Below, in pieces: positions 34,299-44,657 of a DNA stretch of 64,000 nucleotides. The first letter of the stretch is position 1; the number at the start of each line of letters is the position of its first letter. The DNA is from Trichosphaerium sp. ATCC 40318 (lineage: Eukaryota > Discosea > Flabellinia > Trichosidae). The position numbers were made by a program, and so were the translations under genes. The stretch is from contig JALMLS010000564.1 in NCBI GenBank assembly GCA_038496445.1, positions 248,001-312,000 on the forward strand. The letters are read 5' to 3'. The notes beneath the pieces are model-generated. The model was not told where the DNA came from. It saw only the letters and a program-made list of their open reading frames with translations, and did not search any database.

Positions 34299-37200
34299 CA
34301 TAACTCCTTTTTTGTTAATTATTGAGTAAAACACCACATGAGGGCTGTAATTTCTTTTCTCGTTGTGCTAAGCGTAGCATACGCGGTACGTTTGTGGAAT
34401 GGAGTAATTCAGCCATATTTTGGTCTCTAATGTCTTGTAAGGCTTCCACTTGCGGTCGTAAAACGTTGAAGGACCTTTCTCCAGTTTCTTCATTTTCTGG
34501 TACGTAAAACTGATCCTAACAACATCCAATCGCTTATTATTCAATTCAGGCACCGTGACGAACGCCACAGACTTCTCCCAAGTCTATTTATTAGATTTCC
34601 CTTCTGTATTTCCTTGGGAAGCTTCAAGACGTCTGTTGGTTTGCGAGGTGTCTGAGCAAGTCAGAGTATCACCGTGGAAAGCTTGTGAAGTAGATTTCAG
34701 TATTTGTGATTCATTTGTTATTGTAAGTACTCTACGAATATCTTGTTGGAAGTTGACCTATTCAAGGGTACAATACTAGACGGTGGAAAGCATACAATCG
34801 TTTTTAGACAAGATGCCGTTTTAGGACAAACAGCTGTTTTCTTCTCCTTTGTTTCTGAATCATCAACGTTCAATTGCAGTGTAGCATGTACGTCGTAATA
34901 TTGCTTTAAGATAGATTGTCATCTGATTTACCTTTCAAAATAGCTGAAGCACCAGCACTTGCTCTTGGTTCTGGAACCATAGAGGACTTCCAACTGGAAG
35001 GAAGAGTGGCTGATATTGCAGGATGGGGTGAAATTAGCACCACACAGCGTTCGGTATGTTAAATAACGGAAAAATTGTACGATTACTGATAGAGCGGTTT
35101 TAGATAAGAAATGTCGTTGTACCTCCAGGCGCTATGTGTTCTAATGCACCAATTGTCGATGATTTCACTTCAACGAGTGCTATTATTACACCGTGTTCCG
35201 CAGGTAGATACATTACCACGTTTTTCCCTGGAGCGTATTCATACAATGAAACAAGTACGTACACTTTTTCTAATTTTATTTTGTATTTGTTGTTTCTGTT
35301 TTGTACCTCGTTTAACAGTATTTTTATAGATCCAACAGTTGTTGCTTTGTCAAGTGTATGGAATTCAACAGCACGTGAACTTGATCTTACCTCATACTTA
35401 AACGTAAGCAGTACTTTATTAGTTAGTCTTTTTTTTTTGGGCTTAAAGGTATTTTTTTTAAAGCAATGGGTCGCTATTGATCTCGGAAGTGAGGAGTTCC
35501 CTGTTGGCCCAGAACAACTATCAAAAGCCATAGAAGCTTCTTTGGTAGATACTACATCATGTGAACCAAATGGAAAGAGGTATCTTGTTGTAAGAAACAG
35601 CAACGCGCCTCCACAAGGTACACTCAAATTGTTTTTGAAAGAACAATTCTTACACACTTTTGTAGGTGTCTATCAATTTGGAAATCATGATTTTTCGGTT
35701 TTTGTTGCTCCTAGTGTTCAAGCAGCTTCGCAAAGCAACATAGTGTACTTACAGGTCAACAAATCATCGCTACCAGTTGCAAGAGGATACAACGTTAGGT
35801 TTAACACAACACAAGGCAGCATAATATCTATTACAACTCACCGGTCAGATGGAACTACATTAGTACTAGCTTGTAATTTGAAGAAAGTCTGTGAACTTGA
35901 CATCGACGATTGCCTATTCGACACCACGGTACGTTACGAAAAAAGGTTTTCTTTCAGCAAAAAACCAGCAAACTTTTCTTCTTCTTCTTTTGTTGTATCA
36001 ATCTTGAACTCCTTTTCATTGATATTTTTCAATAGCTCGCTGTAATATTCACTGTTGCCATGCAACAAAGTGGTTTTAGTGATTTATCTGTTGGCGCTGA
36101 GATCACTGCATACCCAGATGTTGCACTAGTTCCAGTAACATCAGGTGTACCAATTAATTTTGGTCAACCTCAAGTTGGATTTATACGTACATGGACTCAC
36201 CTACAAATTGATGTACAAGATGCTGCTTTTGTGGATTTCTCAGTTACTTCATCTGCTGTAGATATAAGTATCTCTAGTATGACTTTTTTATTTGTCTTGT
36301 TGTTTGTTTGTACGTGCTAACAGTTTCTATTTTTAAAGACTTTCCACCTCTTGAAGAGATGGCTGACAACAAATGTCGGTGTTTTAGAGACATACTTGTC
36401 CCATTTTTGTACAGTCCACCACAAGAATGTACACAGTCTGCTTTTGATGATAGCAATCAAGTATATGTTCCATCTGGCAACGACAATCTTTTTGTGACAC
36501 TCTCGAATAGTAACAGTGTATGCACAGGAGATGGTTGTAACTTCACTGCAAGAGGTACAAAAGAGCAAACATCATCAGAATTAACTTCCTATTAACACTG
36601 TTTAGTTGTTTTAAAGAGCGATGTGACATATTTTGGAACTAGCGGTACTTTCACAGCTCAACCTGATACCTGGTACGTTATAGTATGTATATTCTATTGG
36701 AACTAATAATTATACACAGGTATGGTATCCCAGACTCAATGGCAAGAGATTTTATACTTACAAGTGACGAAGAACCAGCAGAAAGCATGTAAGTTGCTTT
36801 AGTACTGTTTTTTTTGAACAACTTAAAGCTTGGATTTCTTTTCTAACTTGAGCATAGCTTTCTTGATCTCAGTGGTTTACTTTACTATACTCGTAATGTA
36901 TTTGCATGTCGCCAAAGGACTATATTGATCCGTACAGGCGTAAACGCTACAAATATCAGAGTTCGTCGCTTCTCAGAACGTACGAACTGTCATCTTGGAA
37001 AAAAAAAAACCAACCATCTACCTATTGTTGTTTTTCTGACTTTTTTCTTTGTTTAGTTCCAGACATTGCAATTGGTAAACGTGATTTTATGAAGTACAGT
37101 GTAGACCAAAACACCAAATTTCTTAAGATTGTGCGTCAACCCTAAGAAAAGGATTACCAAATACTTTTAATCTTCTGTTTTTTTCTTCTTTTGACGTTTT

Positions 37201-39055
37201 CTTTTCTAGGATTATGTCAGTGACTTTCAATCTACTTCATTCAGCTACTTTGGTACCTCACTAGCAGATTGCCCAGAATTCGTAGGCGGAAGTAATGTAG
37301 TAAGAAACACAGAGTTTGTACCAGTTTGTCAAAGAGCATCTCATATTGCTTTCTACCATTCCTCATTTTTGAATGGTGAGATCTTGAATGTTACAGAACT
37401 AAGTAAGTTACAACCTCTTGTTTCAATGGATACTTCGGATTTTGTATACTTGTATTGTGTATTTCTAACTGAATTGTAAATAGCTGATTCTGACTTTACC
37501 GAGATGACTGTTAATAATACCATTAACAGCACTGAGAGTATCTATTATAAGTATACGCCTACAGTATTGAGCAGATTTGTATCTTCTGGTATAGGAGGCT
37601 TTAGATATATTGATTCTACTTGTAGAATACTTACTAATGCGCAAGCCACTATAGGCGCAAAACCGTACGTTGCTAGTACTCGTACTAGAAAATTTGTGTT
37701 GAGGTTTTTTCTGCTTTTTGTCTTGTTTTCTAATTGTCATCTAGGTTACTCCCTGGTGTAACCTACTATTTTGTTATGGCCGAATCAGCATCAGTTAATG
37801 GTACTTTTGATTTCTTACCATATGAATCTACTGAGTGTGAACAACAATTTGTACGAAGAATCAAACTCTTTTTTTTTTCTAATCTCTATTTAGCTTGGAA
37901 TTTCTGCTTGTCCTTTACTTCCTTTTGGGCAAGTTGGTGTATCTGCAACAAATCAAGCAGTTTCATTCCCAAATAGTTGTGATAGTTCATTCTCATTAAC
38001 CAGTGACTGCACTGAATTAATGAAGGTAATAGAGTGAAAGTCTAAAAACAAAAACTGACATTCATACGTAGGAATTAACATGCACACCAAGTGGTGAGTT
38101 TGTTCCTACAATATCAGAGCGTATGTGTAGATCAACATGTGAAAGCATAAAAACGAAATGTGGTACCACATTCCCTGTCCTATGTGATAACAGAGTTCTA
38201 CTTAACTGCCGTACATTGCAAGGTACATATCAGCATATTGTTTTTCCTAAACGAAGATGTCTTAGTTTTTCTCTTTGTAACTATTGTTCTAACTATTCAA
38301 TTAGATAAATCTATAGTAGTGCCTACACCACCAATAGGACCAACTGCACCTTTTGCACCACCAACAAGTGCACCTACTGTACCTACTATGCCTACAGCAC
38401 CTGTACCACCAACAACAAGTGCACCTACAGCACCTATTATGCCTACAGCACCTGTAACACCAACAACAAGTGCGCCTACTATGCCTACAGCACCTGTAAC
38501 ACCAACAACAAGCGCACCAATCATACCTACTATGCCTGTAGCACCAACAAGCGGTGTATTGAAAGTTGCAATTAATTTTGCAGCTACAATATTATTACTA
38601 TCGGCTCTACTGATGTAATCACTAAAGCCAATAAATAAAATAGTATTTAAGATAGAGTTTACTAGCTTCTTGTTTGGCTAAGTGGTACACAACCACCTGA
38701 GCTCTTTCTAAACTCTAGTTAGAACACACGTAATATACTTTTACTTTAAACCGTTGTGCCTTGCTGTTTGTTTAGCGAGATTTCCCAGATGATAATTTCG
38801 ATGTATTCAACATTTTTAGTCTGTAAATGCTGAGGAATGATTATGTTTTATTGAAATAGGTTAAAAGATTGTGCACATGTGATTTGTGATTTAACCTATT
38901 TTTTATCCAAACTACCAGGATTGTACAACGTATTTTGATGCAAGTGTTAAACATCGTTAAAGACCTTTCAGATACTTGCACGTCACAATATCCTACAATC
39001 AAGCGAGGGTACCCATAAGAGTAAAAAATCACGTGCTTGCTACTAATCGGGAGCC
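34299..39055 (+). repeat. Tandem duplication, unit 1
   Basis: This unit begins near 'ttttgttaattattgag' and includes a whole gene, its introns and the 3' flank up to about 39055. It matches 39107-44395 closely, including intron sequence, so the duplication is recent. Unit 1 lacks the roughly 650 bp carrying the histone H3 variant gene in unit 2. The break falls at 'agatagagttta' (about 38661). Confidence 0.9.
34338..38618 (+). CDS. Secreted, probably GPI-anchored protein with Frizzled-like domain, copy 1
   Basis: ATG 34338 begins a signal peptide ('MRAVISFLVVLSVAYA'), and a 56-nt GTACG intron joins it to 'ASTCGRKTLKDLSPVSSFSG'. The large ectodomain consists of beta-rich segments spread over many exons, with 'VNKSSLPVARGYNVRFNTTQ' and 'YPDVALVPVTSGVPINFGQP' repeated in related forms. 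Near the C-terminus is a Cys-rich stretch of about 100 residues ('ELTCTPSGEFVPTISERMCR', then 'STCESIKTKCGTTFP') with the Cys spacing of Frizzled domains. A Thr/Pro/Ala mucin-like stalk (about 38308-38550) and a hydrophobic end ('VAINFAATILLLSALLM') complete a typical GPI signal. The stop is at 38616-38618. No enzyme domain was recognised. A cell-surface receptor or adhesin role is inferred from the layout. Confidence 0.82.
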
Positions 39056-39144
39056 TTTCGAAAAAGTAGATTAAAACTAAAATAAAATAGCGCTATTTCA
39101 GGTCAACTTACTCCTGTTTTGTTAATTATTGAGTAAAATACCAC
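38619..39144. other. Spacer between the two duplicated genes
   Basis: About 38662-39055 matches the flank at 44024-44395 of unit 2. The rest is unique A/T-rich spacer. No gene was seen. Confidence 0.6.
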
Positions 39145-42100
39145 ATGAGGGCTGTACTTTCTTTTTTCGTTGTGCTGAGCGTAGCATACGCGGTACGTTT
39201 TGGGAATGGAGTAATTCAGCCATATTTTGGTCTCTAATGTCTTGTAAGGCTTCCACTTGTGGTCGTAAAACGTTGAAGGACCTTTCTCCAGTTTCTTCAT
39301 TTTCTGGTACGTAAAACTGATCCTAACAACATCTAATCGCTTATTATCCAATTTAGGCACCGTGACGAACGCCACAGACTTCTCCCAAGTCTATTTATTA
39401 GACTTTCCTTCTGTATTTCCTTGGGAAGCTTCAAGGCGTTTGCTGGTTTGTGAGGTCTCTGAGGATGTCAAAGTATCCACATGGAAAGCTTGTGAAGTAG
39501 ATTTTAGTATTTGTGATTCTGTTTTCACTGTACGTATCTCTATCACTTTCTTGTTGGAAGTTGACGTATCAAGGGTACAATACTAGACGGTGGAAAGCAT
39601 ACAATCGTTTTCAGTCAAGATGCCGTTTTAGGACAAACAGCTGTTTTCTTCTCCTTTGTTTCTGAATCATCAACGTTCAATTGCAGTGTAGCATGTACGT
39701 CGTAATATTGCTTTAAGATAGATTGTCATCTGATTTACAAAATAGCTGAAGCACCAGCACTTGCTCTTGGTTCTGGAACGATAGAGAACCTCCAACTGGA
39801 AGGAAGAGTAGCTGATATTGCAGGATGGGGTGAAATAAGCACCACACAGCGTTCGGTATGTTAAATAACGGAAATTTACTAAAGAGTATTCTTAGATAGA
39901 AAATTTCGTGCCAGCTACAGGTATGTGTTCTAATGCACCAATTGTCGATGATTTCACTTCAACGAGTGCTATTATTACACCATGTTCCGCAGGTAGATAT
40001 ATGACCATGTTTTTCCCTGGAGCGTATTCATACAATGAAACAAGTACATACACTTTTTCTAATTTTGTTTTGTATTTGTTGTTTCTGTTTATGTATCTCG
40101 TTTAACAGTATTTTTATAGATCCAACAGTTGTTGCTTTGTCAAGTGTATGGAATTCAACAGCACGTGAACTTGATCTTACCTCATACTTAAACGTAAGCA
40201 GTACTTTATTAGTTAGTCTTTTTTTTTTGGCTTAAAGGTATTTTTTTTAAAGCAATGGGTCGCTATTGATCTCGGAAGTGAGGAGTTCCCTGTTGGCCCA
40301 GAACAATTACAAGGCGTGGTAGAGGCTTCTCTGGTAGATACTACATCATGTGAACCAAATGGAAAGAGGTATCTTGTTGTAAGAAACAGTAACGCGCCTC
40401 CACAAGGTACACTCAATTTGTTTTTGAAAGAACAATTCTTACACACTTTTGTAGGTGTCTATCAATTTGGAAATTATGATTTTTCTGGTGGCAATGTTCT
40501 TAGTGTTCAACCAGCTTCGCAAATCAACATAGTGTACTTACAGGTCAACAAATCATCGCTACCAGAAGCAAGAGGATACCACGTTAGGTTTAACACAACA
40601 CAAGGAACCATAAATTCTATTACAACTCACCGGTCAGATGGAACTACATCAGTACTAGCTTGTAATTTCAACAAAGTCTGTGAACTTGACATTGGTGACT
40701 GCCTCTTTGACACCACGGTACTTTACGAACAATGAATATTTTCTTGGCAACAAAACCAGCCAACTTTTCTTCCTTTATGGTCTTTCTTGAACTCCTTCTC
40801 ATTGATATTTTTCATTAGCCTATTGTAATATTCACTGTTGCCATGCAACAAAGTGATTTTCCAGTTAGCGTTGAGATCACTGCATACCCAGATGTTGCAC
40901 TAGTTCCAGTGACATCAGGTGTACCAATTAATTTTGGTCAACCTCAAGTTGGATTTATACGTACATGGACTCACCTACAAATTGATGTACAAGATGCTGC
41001 TTTTGTGGATTTCTCAGTTACTTCATCTTCTGTAGATATAAGTGCCTCTAGTATGACTTTTTGTTTGTTTTGTTGTTTGTTTGTACGTGCTAACAATTTC
41101 TATTTTTAAAGACTTTCCACCTCTTGAACAGATGGCCGACAACAAATGTCGATGTCGAAGAATATCATTTGCACCTTTGTTGTACAATCCACTACCAGAA
41201 TGTACACTGTCTTCTTTTAGCTCCAATCAAGTATATGTTCCATCTGGCAACGACAATCTTTTCGTGACACTCTCGAATAGCAACAGTGTATGCACAGGAG
41301 ATGGTTGTAACTTCACTGCAAGAGGTACAAGAGCGAACATCATCACAGAACTACCTTTCTAATAACACAATTGTTTAGTTGTTTTAAAGAGCGATGTGAC
41401 ATATTTTGAAACTAGCGGTACTTTCACAGCTCAACCTGATACCTGGTACGTTATAGTATGCTCTATTGGAAGTAATAAAATTGTACACGCAGGTATGGTA
41501 TCCCAGACTCAATGGCAAGAGATTTTATACTTACAAGTGACGAAGAACCAGCAGAAAGCATGTAAGTTGCTTTAGTACTGTTTTTTTGAACAACTTAAAG
41601 CTTGGATTTCTTTTCTAACTTAAGCATAGCTTTCTTGATCTCAGCGAGTTGCTTTACTCTTCTCGTTCTTTTTACCCGTGTCTCGAAATGGCCGTATTGA
41701 TCCGTACAGGCGTAAACGCTACAAATATCAGAGTTCGTCGCTTCTCAGAACGTACGAACTGTCATCTTGGAAAAAAAAAACCAACCATCTACCTATTGTT
41801 GTTTTTCTGACTTTTTTCTTTGTTTAGTTCCAGACATTGCAATTGGTAAACGTGATTTTATGAAGTACAGTGTAGACCAAAACACCAAATTTCTTAAGAT
41901 CGTACGCCACCCTACAACAAAACCCTAAAAAACAAGATTAGTGCTTACCTGATCTTCTGTTTTTTTCTTCTTTTGACGTTTTCTTTTCTAGGACTATACC
42001 GGTGACTTTCAATATACATTAAGCTATTTCGGTACCTCACTAGCAGAGTGCCACGAATTTGCAAGCCAATTTATTGGAGTAAGAAATACAGAGTTTGTAC

Positions 42101-43329
42101 CAGTTTGTCAAAGAGCATCTCATATTGCTTTCTACAATTCTCCATTTTCTACTGGCGAGATCTTGAATGTTACAGAACTAAGTAAGTTACAACCTCTTTT
42201 TTCAATGGATACTTCGGATTTTGTATACTTGTATTGTATTTCTAACTGAATTGTAAATAGCTGATTCTGACTTTACCGAGATGACTGTTAATAATACCAT
42301 TAACAGCACTGAGAGTATCTATTATAAGTATACGCCTACAGTATTGAGCAGATTTGTATCTTCTGGTATAGGAAGCTTTAGATATATTGATCCTGCTTGT
42401 AGAGTTCTTTTTTTTGCACAAACCACTAGTAGTGCAAAACCGTAAGTTCCTGGAAAATTTGTCTTGAGTGCTTATTTTTTTTTCTGCTTTTTTTCTTGTT
42501 TTCTAATTTTATCTAGGTTACTCCCTGGCGAAACCTACTATTTTGTTATGGTTGAATCAGCATCGCAAATTGGCACCTTTGATTTCTTACCATATGAATC
42601 TACTGAGTGTGAACAACAATTTGTACGAAGAATCAAACTCTTTTTTTTTTCTAATCGCTATTTAGCTTGGAATTTCTGCTTGTCCTTTACTTCCTTTTGG
42701 GCAAGTTGGTGTATCTGCAACAAATCAAGCAGTTTCATTCCCAAATAGTTGTGATAGTTCATTCTCATTAACCAGTGACTGCACTGAATTAATGAAGGTA
42801 AGTGTTCCTAAAGTGAAAATCTAAAAAACAAAAACTGACATTCATACGTAGGAATTAACATGCACACCAAGTGGTGAGTTTGTTCCTACAATATCAGAGC
42901 GTATGTGTAGATCAACATGTGAAAGCATAAAAACGAAATGTGGTACCACATTCCCTGTGGTATGTGATAACAGAGTTCTACTTAACTGCCGTACATTGCA
43001 AGGTACATATTACATATTTTTTTCCTAAACGAAGATGTCTTAGTTTTTCTCTTTGTAACTATTGTTCTAACTCTTTACAAGATAGCTCAATAGGACCGGC
43101 TGCTCCTTTTGCACCAACAACAAGCGTGCCTACTATGCCTACAGCACCTGTAGCACCAACAACAAGTGCACCTACAGTACCTGTGCCACCAACAACAAGT
43201 GTCCCTACAGCACCAGCAATAAGCGCACCAACCATACCTACTATGCCAGTAGCACCGACAAGTGGTGCAATGAAAGTTGCAATTAATTTTGTAGCTACAA
43301 TATTATTACTATCGGCTCTACTGATGTAA
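39145..43329 (+). CDS. Secreted, probably GPI-anchored protein with Frizzled-like domain, copy 2
   Basis: This is a close paralogue of the gene at 34338-38618 with the same exon plan: signal peptide ('MRAVLSFFVVLSVAYA'), N-terminal 'TNATDFSQVYLLDFPSVFPW', repeated beta segments, Cys-rich Frizzled-like part ('MCRSTCESIKTKCGTTFP'), Thr/Pro stalk and GPI signal ('VAINFVATILLLSALLM'). Most introns are nearly identical in sequence to copy 1, so the duplication is young. Differences cluster in the stalk, which is shorter here, and at scattered residues in the ectodomain, e.g. about 41150-41225 and 41995-42160. Both copies appear intact, as no disabling change was seen on reading. Exons with many small substitutions could reflect early divergence of ligand-binding surfaces. 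Confidence 0.8.
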
Positions 43330-43459
43330 CCACTTAAGCCAATAAATAAATTTTAAGATAGAGTTTAAACAGTGTAGATAAACTTCTAGATTGTATACAA
43401 TGTGACAAACAAATCAGGTAGAGTCTTAATACAAAACAACAACACGTGTTTGTTTACAC

Positions 43460-43923
43460 TTAACAAGTGGTTTTTTTTTCTTTATCTCCTCTTAGTTTAG
43501 AGACTAACACCTGATCTTTTGGCTGTATTGTTACCCGTTTTGCATGAAGAGCAGCCAAGTTTGTGTCTTCCAGGTAATGAACCAAAAATGCTTCACTAAT
43601 CACGTGAAGAGCATCGATGGCTAGATACAATAAAAAAAAACAGAAAAGAAAAAAAACAGAAAATAAAAAAAACCGTTTACCATCCTTTTGGAATCGTATC
43701 CCTGCATTAAAATTAATAGCGATATCCCTCACCTGTTTAGATTTAATTAATACAAATGTTGATATTTAATGTGGCGTACTAAACGTGCAAATGGAGCGTT
43801 TTGTATGAGCCGGCATGTTTCTCTTTGGTAGTGGTGTATCTCTGCTCTAGCCCTTTCATTGTTGTTGTACCTGCGATTTTTTTTTTTTTTGAAAGTGTTT
43901 AACTTTCCCAGTGATGCCATCAT
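43460..43923 (-). CDS. Divergent histone H3 variant (possibly centromeric)
   Basis: Four exons (43904-43923, 43780-43870, 43681-43732, 43460-43620) splice in frame to 107 residues. The histone fold is clear: 'RAEIHHYQRETCRLIQNAPF', 'ARLVRDIAINFNAGIRFQKD', 'ALHVISEAFLVHYLEDTNLA' and 'ALHAKRVTIQPKDQVLVSKL'. Identity to canonical H3 is low outside the alpha2/alpha3 core, and the N-terminal tail is almost absent from this start (only about 14 residues before the alphaN region). A basic extension upstream could add residues, because the frame stays open back to a possible TAG acceptor near 43966. 'EAFLVHYLED' recalls CENP-A, but loop 1 has H3 length, without the extra residues seen in many cenH3s. 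A centromeric or other replacement role is inferred. It lies inside duplicated unit 2, antisense to the surface-protein genes. Confidence 0.82.
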
Positions 43924-44657
43924 AATTTCGCCTGATTCCCGTCTTTTGCCTGGGTGGGGTTTTTTTTGTACGTGCTAGGGGCTTTGTGGTTAATAACGTA
44001 CTCTTTCTTTTACTAGCTCTTCTTCTTTGGCTAAGTGGTACGCGACCGCCTGAGCTCTTTCTAAACTCTAGTTAAAACATGTGTAAAACACTTTTGCTTT
44101 AAAACCGTCGTGCCTTGCTGTTTGTTTAGTTGGATATTGCCGGGATTTCCCAGATGATAATTTAGATGTATCCGACATGTGTATCTGTAAATGCTGAGGA
44201 TGATTATGTTTTATTTTTGAAAAGTCAACTAAGTACACATGTGATTTAACCGATTTTTTATCCAAACTACCAGGATTTGTACAACGTATTTTGATGCAAT
44301 GAGCAGTGAAATCATTAAATCGCTGCACAAGTACGTCACGTCGCAATATCCTACAATCAGGTGATAATAAAAGGCTCCTATCGTTTGGCCGCTAGTGCTA
44401 TAGTCCAACCTCATTAGATTGCGTCCAGAAGAAAACGAAATCTACAAATACCTTCCACGACCTTAAGCTTCCGATAAAGATTATAAACCGTGTACACGTG
44501 ATAAAGTTTAATAATAAATAGAATGAGGGAGGAAAATAGAAAGAAAGAACGAATCGAGAAATAAGAGAATTAACAATCTTTTAATTGTTTGTTTTGTTGT
44601 TACATGTGTACAGTAGTGTTCTAATTGTCATAATTTACATTAGCTTTATCATATCGT
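43924..44657. other. Intergenic: 5' flank of H3 variant and duplicated unit end
   Basis: About 44024-44395 is the duplicated flank also found at 38662-39055. Downstream to 44657 is A-rich sequence that should hold the 3' UTR of the PPTT-repeat gene. No other gene was seen. Confidence 0.5.

Larger units (their letters stand above)
39107..44395 (+). repeat. Tandem duplication, unit 2
   Basis: This is the second copy of the 34299-39055 segment. It is longer because about 650 bp holding a histone H3 variant gene (roughly 43376-44024) sits between the duplicated gene and the duplicated 3' flank. Start and end were placed by eye from loss of similarity. Confidence 0.88.

Noticed and set aside
34338-43329. 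The two surface-protein copies as an assembly artefact
   Set aside because: Coding and flank differences, plus the H3 segment in only one unit, argue for two real loci, though read depth was not available.
44028-44038. tRNA A-box-like word TGGCTAAGTGG (also in unit 1 near 38672)
   Set aside because: No B box, acceptor stem or T arm could be found within 120 bp, so a tRNA gene is not supported.
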